Source: Propionispora vibrioides (lineage in GTDB: Bacteria; Bacillota; Negativicutes; Propionisporales; Propionisporaceae). Taken from it: a DNA stretch of 64,000 nucleotides. The stretch lies in NCBI RefSeq assembly GCF_900110485.1, contig NZ_FODY01000015.1, positions 38,904-102,903 on the forward strand, in the 5' to 3' direction. Positions 24,746-33,786 of this stretch are shown here, piece after piece. The notes below the pieces were generated by a model. It made no database searches, had not been told where the DNA came from, and was given only the letters and a program-made list of their open reading frames with translations. The first letter of the stretch is position 1. Each line of letters opens with the position of its first letter. The position numbers and the translations under genes were made by a program.

Positions 24746-25939
24746 CTACTCTGCTGCCAGTACTTTATCCAATGTGGTCATAACCTCATCAATATGGCCG
24801 CGATTGATATTCAATGGCGGTACGAAACGCAGTACGTCGCCAGCGGTGCAATTGATGATGGCGCCTTGGGCCAGGCATTTATTGACGATGTCCCGGCCCG
24901 GACAGGTCAGCTTGGCGCCCAGGATCAAGCCCTTGCCACGCACTTCGGTAATCAGCGCCGGATACTTTTCTTTCAATTTAACAAGCTCACCCAACAGGTA
25001 TTCACCCATGGCAACGGTATTCGCCAACAATTGTTCCTCCTCAATGCAGTCCAGTACGGCGTTGGCCGCGGCGCAGGCCAGCGGATTGCCGCCGAAGGTG
25101 CTGCCGTGGTCACCGGCCGCAAAGGCAGCCGCCACTTTTTCGGTGGTCATAAAAGCGCCGATTGGCACGCCGCCGCCCAAGCCCTTGGCCACCGTGGCAA
25201 TGTCGGGCTTTACGCCAAAAGCCTGATAGGCGAACAAACTGCCCGTCCGGCCCATACCGGTCTGAATTTCATCAAAGATAAGCAGGGCACCGGTTTGGTC
25301 GCAAAGCTCCCGGACAGTTTCCAGATAGCCCGGTTCGGGCATATTGACACCGCCCTCGCCCTGAATGGGTTCCAGCATGACGGCACAGGTCTTTGCCGCC
25401 AACATGAGCGCTTTCAGTTCGTCCAGATTGTTATAGTGGACATACCGGAAGCCGCCCGGCAGCGGTTCATAGCCTTCATGGTATTTGGGCTGACCGGTGG
25501 CGGTCAGCGCCGCCAGCGTCCGGCCGTGAAAGGAATCATAGGCCGTAATAATTTCGACCTTGTCAGGACTGATGGTCTTGGCGTATTTACGGGCCAGTTT
25601 AATGGCCCCCTCATTGGCTTCCGCGCCGCTGTTGCCAAAAAACACCCGGTCCATGCCGCTTTGCTCCGCCAGCTTTTGAGCCAGCGTCGCCTGCTGCTCG
25701 GTATAGTACAGGTTGGAGCAATGAATCAGCCGCCCGGCCTGTTTGGCGATGGCCGCCACCAGCTTGGGATGGGCATGCCCTAAAATATTGACGGCGATAC
25801 CGCCCAAAAAGTCAATATACTTCTTGCCACTATTATCGTACACATACGGCCCTTCACCATGGGACAACACTATTGGATAACGGGCAAACACTTTCATATA
25901 GTGCTGCTCATCAGTTTTCATGATCGTCTGTTGATCCAT
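24746..25939 (-). CDS. argD: Acetylornithine aminotransferase
   Basis: PLP enzyme converting N-acetylglutamate semialdehyde to N-acetylornithine. 397 residues. Class III aminotransferase features: NSGAEANEGAIKLARKY, SFHGRT, the LIFDEIQTGMGRTG aspartate region and PLP lysine in VAKGLGGGVPIGA; THR loop at GDHGSTFGGNPLACAAA. ATG at 25939 with AGGAGGG upstream. Between argB and argF in the operon. Confidence 0.97.
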   Translation of the reverse strand: MDQQTIMKTDEQHYMKVFARYPIVLSHGEGPYVYDNSGKKYIDFLGGIAVNILGHAHPKLVAAIAKQAGRLIHCSNLYYTEQQATLAQKLAEQSGMDRVFFGNSGAEANEGAIKLARKYAKTISPDKVEIITAYDSFHGRTLAALTATGQPKYHEGYEPLPGGFRYVHYNNLDELKALMLAAKTCAVMLEPIQGEGGVNMPEPGYLETVRELCDQTGALLIFDEIQTGMGRTGSLFAYQAFGVKPDIATVAKGLGGGVPIGAFMTTEKVAAAFAAGDHGSTFGGNPLACAAANAVLDCIEEEQLLANTVAMGEYLLGELVKLKEKYPALITEVRGKGLILGAKLTCPGRDIVNKCLAQGAIINCTAGDVLRFVPPLNINRGHIDEVMTTLDKVLAAE

Positions 25940-25958
25940 TTCCGATATTCCCTCCTTT

Positions 25959-26001
25959 GGGAACCACTGATTTATTCACACCGCGCATCCTGGCGGTTCC
26001 C
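25959..26001. repeat. Partial type IV element between argB and argD
   Basis: GGGAACCACTGATTTATTCA followed by CACCGCGCATCCTGGCGG matches the arm of the full type IV copy at 30473-30638 (reverse strand of its right end). Closed by GGTTCCC into a short hairpin. Confidence 0.55.
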
Positions 26002-26026
26002 CTGTCTAACCGTTTGCCAATTGTCT

Positions 26027-26920
26027 TTACCGATTCTTTACAATCTCCGTGCCGATCCCGGCGGAAGTGAATATTTCCAGCAGCAGCGAGTGGGGCTGCC
26101 GGCCGTCAATAATATGCGCCTTCACCGCACCGCCCGACAAGGCCCGGATGCAAGCCTCAACCTTTGGAATCATGCCACCGTCAATGATGCCGTCCTGAAT
26201 CATGCCCTGGGCGTCTTCAAAGGTCAGCGTGGAAATAAAGGTGCTCTTATCGTGATAATCACGGTAAATACCTTCCACATCGGTCAACAGCATCAGTTTT
26301 TCCGCCTCCAGTGCGCCGGCGATTTCCCCGGCCACATAGTCAGCGTTGATGTTATAGGTGGCGTTGTCAATGCCCCGGCCGATCGGTGCAATGACCGGAA
26401 TATAATCCTGGTCAAGCAGCGTATGGAGCAGCCCGGCATTGATCTTGACTACATCGCCGACAAAACCGATGTCGGCTTTTTTTACCTCGCCGTTCTCATA
26501 TATTTCTGCCAAATGTTTTTCGGCGATCACCAAATCGGCATCTTTGCCGCTAAGACCAACGGCCCTGGCTCCCTGCTGGTTTAAGAGGCAGACAATTTCA
26601 CTGTTGATTTTTCCCGCCAGCACCATTTCAGCCACTTCCACCGTTTCCGCATCGGTTACACGAAGGCCGCTGACAAAGGACGACTGCTTGCCGAGCTGTT
26701 TCAAAAAGCCGGTAATCTCCGGACCGCCGCCATGGACGACCACCGGGCGCATACCGACGCATTTCATCAGAATAATATCTTTAATAACCTGCTGTTTTAG
26801 CTCGCCGTTAATCATGGCGTTGCCGCCGTATTTAATAACTACCGTTTTGCCGGCAAACTGCTGCATATAAGGCAGCGTTTCGATTAGTACCGCCGCCGTT
26901 CTTTCCGGTGAATGAATCAT
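26027..26920 (-). CDS. argB: Acetylglutamate kinase
   Basis: Phosphorylates N-acetylglutamate; usually the arginine-inhibited step when the cyclic pathway with ArgJ is used. 297 residues. VVIKYGGNAMIN and VVVHGGGPEITG glycine-rich loops, NINADYVAGEIAGAL and LLTDVEGIY. An N-terminal extension of about 25 residues (HSPERTAAVLIETLPYMQQF), typical of arginine-sensitive hexameric kinases, is present. ATG at 26920 with AAAGGAG. Confidence 0.98.
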   Translation of the reverse strand: MIHSPERTAAVLIETLPYMQQFAGKTVVIKYGGNAMINGELKQQVIKDIILMKCVGMRPVVVHGGGPEITGFLKQLGKQSSFVSGLRVTDAETVEVAEMVLAGKINSEIVCLLNQQGARAVGLSGKDADLVIAEKHLAEIYENGEVKKADIGFVGDVVKINAGLLHTLLDQDYIPVIAPIGRGIDNATYNINADYVAGEIAGALEAEKLMLLTDVEGIYRDYHDKSTFISTLTFEDAQGMIQDGIIDGGMIPKVEACIRALSGGAVKAHIIDGRQPHSLLLEIFTSAGIGTEIVKNR

Positions 26921-26992
26921 TGCATCAACACTCCTTTATAGGAAAAACCAGCCCAGACAGATGCCCAAGGCTCTGCCAGAGCCGGTTATACA

Positions 26993-28201
26993 TCAGGTAT
27001 GGTATTCTCCGTTGATTTTCACATATTCATAGGAGAAGTCGCAAGTCCAGACGGTAGCCTTGGCCGGACCGACGTTCAGGTCTACCTGGACCACAATATC
27101 GTGATCCGCCATCACTGTCCGCAATGCCTGTTCGTCATACTGGGCACCCAGGCCTTTTTCCACAATGGTAATTCCGCCGATAGCCAGCGAGGTTTTTTCC
27201 GGTACTACCGTCGCTTCCGAATAGCCTACGGCGCAAAGAATCCGTCCCCAATTAGGGTCCTGGCCAAAGAAGGCCGTTTTGACCAGCGGCGATTTGGCTA
27301 TTGCCATGGCCGCCTTTTTGGCATCGTCGAAGGAAGCGGCACCGCAAACATTAACTTCCAGGAATTTGGTAGCCCCTTCGCCGTCACGGGCCACCAGTTT
27401 GGCCAGCGTGGTGCAGAGCGTGGTGAGAGCGCTTTTAAAAGCTTGATAGTCGTCGCCTGTCGTATCGTTTATCACCGGATTTCCCGCCAGACCGTTAGCC
27501 ATAACACCGACCATATCATTGGTACTGGTATCACCGTCTACCGTCACCATGTTGAACGATACCCCGACCGCCTCGGTCAGTGCCTGCTTCAATGCCGGTG
27601 CACTAATGGCGGCATCGGTGGTAACAAAACCCAGCATGGTGGCCATATTGGGATGAATCATGCCGGAGCCTTTGGCAATACCGGCGATACGAACGGTCTT
27701 ACCGCCCAGTTCGAACTCATAGGCGCAAATTTTCAAAAACGTATCGGTGGTCAGAATGGCCTGAGCCGCCTGTTGATGTCCTTCGACCGACATGGCCTTG
27801 ACGGCAGAGTGAATCCCGGCCGTTACTTTGTCCATCGGCATGGTCACGCCGATGATACCGGTGGAAGCCACCAGCACTTCTTCCGGTGTAACGTTAAGAG
27901 CCTCCGCGGTAATATTAGCCATAGCCACAGCATCGGTCATGCCCTGCTCGCCGGTGCAGGCATTGGCGCAACCCGAATTAACGATAAACGCTGAAGCTTT
28001 GCCGCCGGCCACATGCTTGCGTGACACCACAACAGGCGCCGCCGCCATGATATTGGTAGTGAATACGGCTGCCGCTGCCGCCGGTTGAGTGCTGTATATA
28101 ATGGCTACGTCTTCTTTGCCACTTTTTTTAATGCCTGCTTTAATCCCCGCCGCTTTAAACCCTTGCGGGGCCGTAATGCCTCCAGTTATTTCTTTCAACA
28201 T
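26993..28201 (-). CDS. argJ: Bifunctional glutamate N-acetyltransferase / ornithine acetyltransferase
   Basis: Recycles the acetyl group from acetylornithine to glutamate. 402 residues from ATG 28201, with GAGGAGG nine bases ahead, rather than the start six codons upstream. The precursor cleaves itself at the conserved NMATMLGF site, where the Thr becomes the nucleophile of the beta chain; the region GSGMIHPNMATMLGFVTTDA is intact. No argA or argE was seen in the window, consistent with the cyclic pathway. Confidence 0.98.
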   Translation of the reverse strand: MLKEITGGITAPQGFKAAGIKAGIKKSGKEDVAIIYSTQPAAAAAVFTTNIMAAAPVVVSRKHVAGGKASAFIVNSGCANACTGEQGMTDAVAMANITAEALNVTPEEVLVASTGIIGVTMPMDKVTAGIHSAVKAMSVEGHQQAAQAILTTDTFLKICAYEFELGGKTVRIAGIAKGSGMIHPNMATMLGFVTTDAAISAPALKQALTEAVGVSFNMVTVDGDTSTNDMVGVMANGLAGNPVINDTTGDDYQAFKSALTTLCTTLAKLVARDGEGATKFLEVNVCGAASFDDAKKAAMAIAKSPLVKTAFFGQDPNWGRILCAVGYSEATVVPEKTSLAIGGITIVEKGLGAQYDEQALRTVMADHDIVVQVDLNVGPAKATVWTCDFSYEYVKINGEYHT

Positions 28202-28263
28202 ATGTGTATGCCTCCTCATGCTGGACGGCGGTCCGTCCGCTACTATAATGGGCTTCTTACTTA

Positions 28264-29295
28264 TCAGGGATAAAGCGGTGCCTGCTCCAGACCGGTACGT
28301 TCCTCCAGACCGAACATGACATTCAGATTCTGTACGGCCTGACCAGCGGCACCTTTCACCAGATTGTCAATGGCTGATACTACGATCACCCGGTTGGTCC
28401 GGCTGTCGATATGCCAGCCCAGATCGCAGAAGTTGGAACCGCGCGTCTGTTTGGTTGACGGATATCCGCCCCGTCCCAACAGTCGGATAAAGTACTCCTT
28501 TTGGTACAGGCTCTGGAATGCCTCGTCGACCTGGCTTGCCGTCACGCCGGCTTTCAGGCTGGCATAACAGGTGCTGAGGATGCCTCTGGCCATCGGCACC
28601 AAATGGGGCGTAAAGCTTAGGATTACCGTTTCACCGGCCAGGAGGCTGAGCGCCTGCTCAATTTCCGGGGTATGGCGGTGGCCGGCGATATTATAGGCTT
28701 TCAAGTTTTCAAACACTTCCGTAAAGTGACTGCCCAGTGACAGGCTGCGGCCGGCACCGGAGACGCCTGACTTGGCATCGACAATGATCGTATGTAGTTC
28801 AATCAGCTGGCAGCTAACCAGGGGCGCCAGAGCCAAAATGCTGGCCGTGGTATAGCAGCCCGGATTGCCAACAATGGTGGCTTCCTTAACGGCGTCGCGA
28901 TTCAGTTCGGTGAGTCCGTATACGGCATTGGCCTCTGGATGCGTATGGGGTACCTTATACCACTGTTCATAAACGCCCACGTCACGGAAGCGATAGTCGG
29001 CACCCAGATCAATGATCTTAACGCCTTGCGCTGACAGCCGTTTGCCGGCTTCCATGGCATGGCCATGCGGCAGGGCAATAAAAGCAACGTCGCTGTCGGC
29101 CAGCTTATCCAGGTCCTTCATACTTTCCAATGTTTTATCATAAAACCCTGTTATATGGGGATATATCGACTCAATGGCGGTGCCGGTCTGACTTTCCGAG
29201 GTGATATGAACAATCTCGGCCTGAGGATGGTTGGCTAAAATACGCAACAGTTCTTCTCCTGTATAGCCGGTGGCACCAATAATGCTGACTTTCAT
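28264..29295 (-). CDS. argC: N-acetyl-gamma-glutamyl-phosphate reductase
   Basis: NADPH-dependent reduction of acetylglutamyl phosphate. 343 residues. Rossmann start KVSIIGATGYTGEELLRIL, catalytic Cys in VGNPGCYTTASIL, and HRHTPEIEQ. First gene of argCJBDFGH. AAGGAGGGG directly ahead of ATG 29295. The promoter at 29320-29348 contains an ARG box, so ArgR-type repression by arginine is expected. Confidence 0.98.
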   Translation of the reverse strand: MKVSIIGATGYTGEELLRILANHPQAEIVHITSESQTGTAIESIYPHITGFYDKTLESMKDLDKLADSDVAFIALPHGHAMEAGKRLSAQGVKIIDLGADYRFRDVGVYEQWYKVPHTHPEANAVYGLTELNRDAVKEATIVGNPGCYTTASILALAPLVSCQLIELHTIIVDAKSGVSGAGRSLSLGSHFTEVFENLKAYNIAGHRHTPEIEQALSLLAGETVILSFTPHLVPMARGILSTCYASLKAGVTASQVDEAFQSLYQKEYFIRLLGRGGYPSTKQTRGSNFCDLGWHIDSRTNRVIVVSAIDNLVKGAAGQAVQNLNVMFGLEERTGLEQAPLYP

Positions 29296-29319
29296 ACTTT
29301 CCCCTCCTTCATATTAATA

Positions 29320-29349
29320 ATTATACATCTATTTGAATAAAGATGCAAC
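29320..29349 (-). promoter_or_regulatory. arg operon promoter with ARG box
   Basis: Minus-strand TTGCAT at 29343-29348 and TATAAT at 29320-29325 with a 17-base spacer. On the plus strand TTTGAATAAAGATGCAAC (29332-29349) closely matches the ArgR/AhrC operator of Firmicutes and covers the -35 box and spacer. A second, weaker AT-rich palindrome TATTAATAATTATA lies at 29312-29325 over the -10. Confidence 0.8.
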
Positions 29350-29607
29350 AGGCTTATGTATTTTGTATTTTATTATTTTGTCATACCTGCATCTAATCCT
29401 AATCTTATCACACCGGCCTGTCCGCAGGGAAGCCGCAACCATTGTATTTTCAGCTTTGTTTGAGGGATAAACCGAGGTTTAACCGGGAGTCTTTGAGTAC
29501 ACACTATAACAGAGAAAAAAATCTGCCGGCAAACCAGGCAGGACTCACACCGATTTATATAGTATAATTATATATACAGAGCGTGTTAACAAAGGAGGAT
29601 GATATTA

Positions 29608-30474
29608 TTGGTAAAACAACAACCAGCCTCACCATTTGTCCGTTACGGTAAAAAGTATTTCATGCTGCTCCTCGGCTCTATCTTTGCCGCTATCGGCCTG
29701 GAAGAATTTCTGATTCCCAATCAGATCATTGACGGTGGCATTGTTGGCATCTCGATTATGGCCAGCCACCTAAGCGGTTTTTCGATGAGTATCTTTCTCA
29801 TCTTGCTGAATCTGCCTTTTTTTTACCTCGGTTATATGCAAATCGGTAAGACCTTTGCCTTGTCCACTTTATTTTCTGTTCTTTCGCTGGCGTTTTGGAC
29901 TTCCATACTGCACCCGGTACCGCAACTGACCACCGACCTGTTTTTAGCGGCGGTCTTCGGCGGCATCATTGTCGGCGTCGGGGTCGGACTGATTATCCGC
30001 TATGGCGGTTCGCTGGACGGGACCGAAATTATCGCCATTATCATGGATAAAAAAACCGGCTTTTCCGTAGGCGAAATCATTATGTTCTTTAACCTGTTTA
30101 TTTTAGGCAGCGCCGGATTGGTTTATACCTGGGACAAAGCCATGTATTCCCTGGTGGCTTACTTTGTCGCTTTCAAAGTGATCGACATTACGATTGAAGG
30201 TTTAGATGAGTCTAAAGGAGTTATCATCGTATCTGAGAATCCGGAGGAAATTTCCTCTGCTCTAATGGCCCGTCTCGGCCGTGGCGTAACGGTGCTCCAC
30301 GGGGAAGGAGGCTATACCGGTGCGCCCAAGAAGATTCTCTATTCGGTTATGACTCGTTTAGAAATTGCTAAATTAAAAGGAATTGTCCAGGAAAAAGACG
30401 AGGAAGCCTTTGTCACCATCACCGATGTCCATGATGTAATGGGCGGCCGGGTGAAAAAGAAAGCCATTCACTAG
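29608..30474 (+). CDS. YitT family membrane protein
   Basis: 288 residues. Five to six membrane segments (ITT-type YitT domain, about residues 15-205) and a C-terminal DUF2179 domain (KGVIIVSENPEEISSALM ... VTITDVHDVMGGRV). The TTG at 29608 is chosen because AAAGGAGG at 29591-29598 is nine bases ahead; the ATG at 29599 touches the ribosome site. A TATAAT box lies upstream near 29563. Family members are of unknown transport role. The stop TAG at 30472-30474 overlaps the first bases of a type IV palindromic element. Confidence 0.9.
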   Translation: MVKQQPASPFVRYGKKYFMLLLGSIFAAIGLEEFLIPNQIIDGGIVGISIMASHLSGFSMSIFLILLNLPFFYLGYMQIGKTFALSTLFSVLSLAFWTSILHPVPQLTTDLFLAAVFGGIIVGVGVGLIIRYGGSLDGTEIIAIIMDKKTGFSVGEIIMFFNLFILGSAGLVYTWDKAMYSLVAYFVAFKVIDITIEGLDESKGVIIVSENPEEISSALMARLGRGVTVLHGEGGYTGAPKKILYSVMTRLEIAKLKGIVQEKDEEAFVTITDVHDVMGGRVKKKAIH

Positions 30475-30638
30475 GTAAGCACTGATTAAATGAACCTGTT
30501 GGCCTGGCGAGAGATTTTTTCGTCTGGTAAGGAAGTAAAACCGCAGGAATAGCGGCCCCTATTTCAAGGTTTTGCTGACGCAGCCAGGCGGAAAAAGCTC
30601 CGTCAGGACGCGCAGTGTGAATTAATCAGTGGTTACCT
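30473..30638. repeat. Dispersed palindromic element, type IV, full copy
   Basis: 166 bp. Terminal inverted repeats AGGTAAGCACTGATTAAATG and AGGTAACCACTGATTAATTC (reverse strand); inner arms GGCCTGGCGAGAG, TTTTTTCGTCTGG and GCCAGGCGGAAAAAG; AAAACC/GGTTTT; central hairpin with AATAG/CTATT. Starts in the YitT stop codon. Confidence 0.8.
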
Positions 30639-30641
30639 GGA

Positions 30642-30720
30642 GCGTGTTTTCAAACTAACGGAATGATCCATAGCGCAAAAAGCGCCTTCAGCGAGTGTTT
30701 CGGATAGTTTGAAAACACGC
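30642..30720. repeat. Palindromic element, type V, 79 bp
   Basis: Perfect 16-base terminal inverted repeats GCGTGTTTTCAAACTA and TAGTTTGAAAACACGC, with an inner AGCGCAAAAAGCGC-like stem (GCGC AAAAA GCGC). It lies three bases from the type IV copy. Confidence 0.7.
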
Positions 30721-30750
30721 CCTAACCCCCGAGCGGTATACCCTTATAAC

Positions 30751-30802
30751 AAAAAGAACCTGCTTATCCGCGCACTTCCGGTCAGCAGGTCCTTTTCTTT
30801 TA
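30751..30802. terminator. Terminator shared by convergent YitT and MEMO-like genes
   Basis: ACCTGCT/AGCAGGT stem with flanking pairs; on the minus strand followed by TTCTTTTTG, on the plus strand by CCTTTTCTTTT. It lies just past the stop at 30808. Confidence 0.75.
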
Positions 30803-30807
30803 TATGA

Positions 30808-31644
30808 TTAATTCATTTTGTCCAATGGCTGGATTAATACCGTTCCGTAGCCGACACCGAAAGGCCCTTCATAGGCCAGGACATCGGCCTTCATGTCCAG
30901 GCCGCCAACCACGCCCATCAAAAACGCTAAAGGCGGCAGCGCGCATTCCCCGGCTTCCGCCACCAGTTCCTTGTCCATTGTCAAAACAGCCTTACTGTTT
31001 AAGCTGGCCACTGCCGCCAACACCTGTTTGTCAAACTCGGCTCCCTGCGGGCTGTACCCTTGGGGCGACTTGTCCGACAGACGATGGGACAGCTCACCGG
31101 ACGCGATGACCGCCACCTTTTTGCCCACGGCCTTAATAGCCGCCTGTACCGCTTTTCCAAAGGTATACATTTCCTCATAGGGCAGCCCGCCGGCCGACAA
31201 ATGGACAAGCTGCCCCTTGAAACCGCCCTTGTGCAGATAGTAGAGAGGAATCAGCGAGCCATAGTCAAGGGCCAGGGAAAGCTGGTGTGTTTTGGCCTGA
31301 TCGTCGGTTAGCTCCATGACGTTCACACCCAGCCTTGCGGCTTTTTTTAGGATGTGTCTTGTCAAAAGACCGTCGGTTTCAAAAGCCAGCATAACCTCCG
31401 CCGCCCCAAAGTCAGCCAGATTGCCCTTGAGGCGCGGGTGAATGCTGACACAGATCGTATCTTCCAGAGCCGGTCCGTGGGGGCTTAAAATGACCACCGT
31501 CTGTGTGTTATTTTCCTTTATCCGCTGCGCCACCCGTTCGGCTGCCTTAACAGTAGCCGCCAGATTCTGTATGTCTTCTCTGCCGATTTCCGGTATCATA
31601 ACCGGTGGATGGGGCATCAATGCACAGGCCACTAAATTATTCAT
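30808..31644 (-). CDS. MEMO / class III extradiol dioxygenase (LigB-like) family protein
   Basis: 278 residues from ATG 31644, with GGGAGG ahead; the upstream start at 31698 has no ribosome site and falls in a repeat. Motifs: ALMPHPPVMIPEIG, VILSPHGPAL, ASGELSHRLS and YEGPFGVGYGTVLI, as in the AmmeMemoRadiSam-associated LigB-like domain. Often fused to, or next to, AMMECR1 and radical SAM partners; neither is in the window, so this is a stand-alone version. The His residues are kept, but enzymatic activity of this family is unproven. Confidence 0.85.
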   Translation of the reverse strand: MNNLVACALMPHPPVMIPEIGREDIQNLAATVKAAERVAQRIKENNTQTVVILSPHGPALEDTICVSIHPRLKGNLADFGAAEVMLAFETDGLLTRHILKKAARLGVNVMELTDDQAKTHQLSLALDYGSLIPLYYLHKGGFKGQLVHLSAGGLPYEEMYTFGKAVQAAIKAVGKKVAVIASGELSHRLSDKSPQGYSPQGAEFDKQVLAAVASLNSKAVLTMDKELVAEAGECALPPLAFLMGVVGGLDMKADVLAYEGPFGVGYGTVLIQPLDKMN

Positions 31645-31698
31645 TAGAATCGCTTCCTCCCGAATATCACCCAGTGTAGTAACAAGCTCATATCTCAA

Positions 31699-31815
31699 TC
31701 AAATTACTTGTCTGAATTTCCATTTGCTTCGTTGTCGTCAATCGGTGTAGGAGCCACTACGCTTCATTCCTCCGCCTTGCAGATGAAAATTCGTCCTGCG
31801 TCCTTTGACTAACAT
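31699..31815. repeat. Dispersed palindromic element, type III copy
   Basis: Core TTCGTTGTCGTCAATCGGTG and TCATTCCTCCGCCTTG nearly identical to 17005-17168, around a GTAG/CTAC central stem. Ends TCTGAATTTCCATTTGC and, on the other strand, GACGAATTTTCATCTGC. It lies between cwlD and the MEMO-like gene. Confidence 0.7.
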
Positions 31816-31842
31816 ATGAACCTGCCACTACACAGTTCATGT

Positions 31843-32559
31843 TTATTGTCCCGCATTCTGACTGAAATGATACGCCAAGGCTTTAACAATATGTTCGGCC
31901 AGTTGGTCCTGATAAACGGGATCGGCTAACAGGGTCGCTTCTTTTTTATTGGTCAGATAACCGGTTTCCACCAGCACGCCAGGTACCTTAATCGCGTTGA
32001 GAATAAGAATGTGCATATCCTGCTTAGCCTGGCGACGGTTGCCGGGAGGAAAATTCTTTAACGCCTGCTGCATGGTCTCGGCAATTTGCTTATTGACTTC
32101 GAATTTAGGACTGTAAAACACCTGGGCTCCGGACTGCTCAGGCCCTTTGATCGCATTGCAATGGATACTGACAAACAGCTCCGGCTTCGCCTTTTCAATT
32201 AGCTCGATCCGGGTCAGAAGATCATTCCGTTTACCGCCCTTGCCACGGGTGTAGTAGTCAATATCCTCCTGCCGGCTCATAAACACAGTAGCCCCGTTTT
32301 TCTCCAGCAAGGCTGTCACCTTCCCGGCAATGGCCAGAGTGACTTCCTTTTCGACCACGCCATAACCGCTGGCGCCGGTATCAATGCCGCCATGCCCCGG
32401 ATCTATGGCGATCTGCCTTCCCCGCAAACTTTCCAGGCTGACATTTTCCAGCGAATCGGCCGCTAAAAAACGGATAGCCAAATAATTAAGCACCAGCACA
32501 GCCGCACCAAACAACAAAAGCGGCTGCCAGTTTTTCCGCTTTAAGGACAAAATCCACAT
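31843..32559 (-). CDS. cwlD: N-acetylmuramoyl-L-alanine amidase CwlD
   Basis: Amidase_3 enzyme which, in spore formers, helps make muramic-delta-lactam in the spore cortex. 238 residues from ATG 32559 (GGAGG six bases ahead). N-terminal membrane anchor at about 12-32, then the catalytic domain: zinc ligands in AIDPGHGGID, VEKEVTL and FVSIHCNA, catalytic Glu in GVLVETGYLTN. The place near rpsI matches the usual rplM-rpsI ... cwlD order. Its presence suggests the organism forms spores. Confidence 0.9.
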   Translation of the reverse strand: MWILSLKRKNWQPLLLFGAAVLVLNYLAIRFLAADSLENVSLESLRGRQIAIDPGHGGIDTGASGYGVVEKEVTLAIAGKVTALLEKNGATVFMSRQEDIDYYTRGKGGKRNDLLTRIELIEKAKPELFVSIHCNAIKGPEQSGAQVFYSPKFEVNKQIAETMQQALKNFPPGNRRQAKQDMHILILNAIKVPGVLVETGYLTNKKEATLLADPVYQDQLAEHIVKALAYHFSQNAGQ

Positions 32560-32691
32560 GCTCACCCTCCATCCCCAATAACCAGCCAGTTCTCCCTATC
32601 ATCATACTCACCGGGGCGTCGGGCTATGCGTAGTTTAGCCACATATGGCCAAAAAGGGATAAGTAGAGTAAAATAATAGCAGAAACCTATC

Positions 32692-32852
32692 AGTACCTTG
32701 TCAATCCTAAAACTGTAAGAATAATGGCGAGGCTATTTTTCGCGAGACAAGGCGGAGGAAGGAGGCATACCGTTAGTATGCCGGCTGACGACAACGAAGG
32801 CTTGCGGAAAATAGACCGTCATTATTCACAGGATTAGGGTTGATAAGGTACT
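32692..32852 (+). repeat. Dispersed palindromic element, type II, full copy
   Basis: 161 bp. Terminal inverted repeats AGTACCTTGTCAATCCTAAA and AGTACCTTATCAACCCTAAT (reverse strand). Core AAGGCGGAGGAAGG ... CTGACGACAACGAAGG with the perfect central hairpin GGCATAC-CGTTA-GTATGCC at 32764-32782. It ends 19 bases before the GT51 gene and so lies in its leader or promoter area. Confidence 0.85.
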
Positions 32853-32871
32853 AGCTTAAGTAGGAGGATAT

Positions 32872-33675
32872 ATGCGCAAAGGTCGATTTTTCCTGTTTCT
32901 TCTGATTCTGTTCCTAGCCTCCTTCTGGTGGGCCGGCGGCGCCAACGTGGTTTCCGTCCTGCCGCCAACGAAAGGATTGGTCTCCGAACAAGTATCACAG
33001 CAGGTATCACAAATGAAGGATGCCGCCATAACAGCCGATGCACCGGGACTATGGCGCAGACTATACCGGCTGGCGGCATTGAAAAGCGCCGTCCGCGATA
33101 AACTGGACACAACGAATTATGTCCCGCTCAATCAGATTCCCCTTACTATGCAACAAGCCATCATTGCCGTGGAAGACAACCGGTTTTACCAGCATGTAGG
33201 GCTTGATGTGGAGGGAATCCTGCGGGCCATGCTGGTCAATATGCAGGCCGGTGCCATTGCTGAAGGGGGCAGTACCATCACCCAGCAATTGGTGAAGAAT
33301 CTTTTTCTTTCCCATGAACAGACTATGGGCCGCAAGCTGGAAGAAGCACTCCTGTCATTAGATATGGAGCTTCGCTACTCAAAAGATGAAATTTTGGAAA
33401 TGTATCTGAACACCATCTATTTCGGTTCAGGCAATTACGGTCTCGGTCAGGCCAGCCAGGAATATTTCGGTAAAAAGCCGGCTGAACTGAATCTGGCCGA
33501 ATGCAGCATGCTGGCCGGGTTGCCCAATGCTCCCTCGCTGAATTCGCCATACGTCAATTTTGCGGCAGCCAAAAGAAGACAGGCCATTGTCTTAGGCGCC
33601 ATGGTCAAACACAATTACCTCGGGCCGGATACAGCCCAGGAAGCCAAACTGCAACCCATTGTCCTGGCAAAATAG
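32872..33675 (+). CDS. Monofunctional peptidoglycan glycosyltransferase (GT51)
   Basis: Polymerises lipid II into glycan strands. 267 residues. Membrane anchor at about 5-22, then the GT51 domain: catalytic Glu in AIIAVEDNRFYQHVGLD, GGSTITQQLVKNLFL, KLEEALLSLDMELRYSKDEI, LNTIYFGSGNYGLGQASQEY and AGLPNAPSLNSPY. No transpeptidase domain, so it is an MtgA/SgtA-type enzyme. ATG at 32872 behind TAGGAGG. Divergent from cwlD. Confidence 0.93.
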   Translation: MRKGRFFLFLLILFLASFWWAGGANVVSVLPPTKGLVSEQVSQQVSQMKDAAITADAPGLWRRLYRLAALKSAVRDKLDTTNYVPLNQIPLTMQQAIIAVEDNRFYQHVGLDVEGILRAMLVNMQAGAIAEGGSTITQQLVKNLFLSHEQTMGRKLEEALLSLDMELRYSKDEILEMYLNTIYFGSGNYGLGQASQEYFGKKPAELNLAECSMLAGLPNAPSLNSPYVNFAAAKRRQAIVLGAMVKHNYLGPDTAQEAKLQPIVLAK

Positions 33676-33700
33676 AAAAACAATGCCGGTATTATTCTTA

Positions 33701-33740
33701 AAGCTGGAATCAGTGTAATATCACTGTTCCAGCTTTTTTC
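33701..33740 (+). terminator. Terminator of the GT51 gene
   Basis: AAGCTGGAATCAGTG and CACTGTTCCAGCTT arms followed by six T. It could also serve the convergent PepSY gene. Confidence 0.85.
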
Positions 33741-33786
33741 TGTTTACCTATATAAATCTGATTGAAAAATTTGCAGTAAGTATCAA

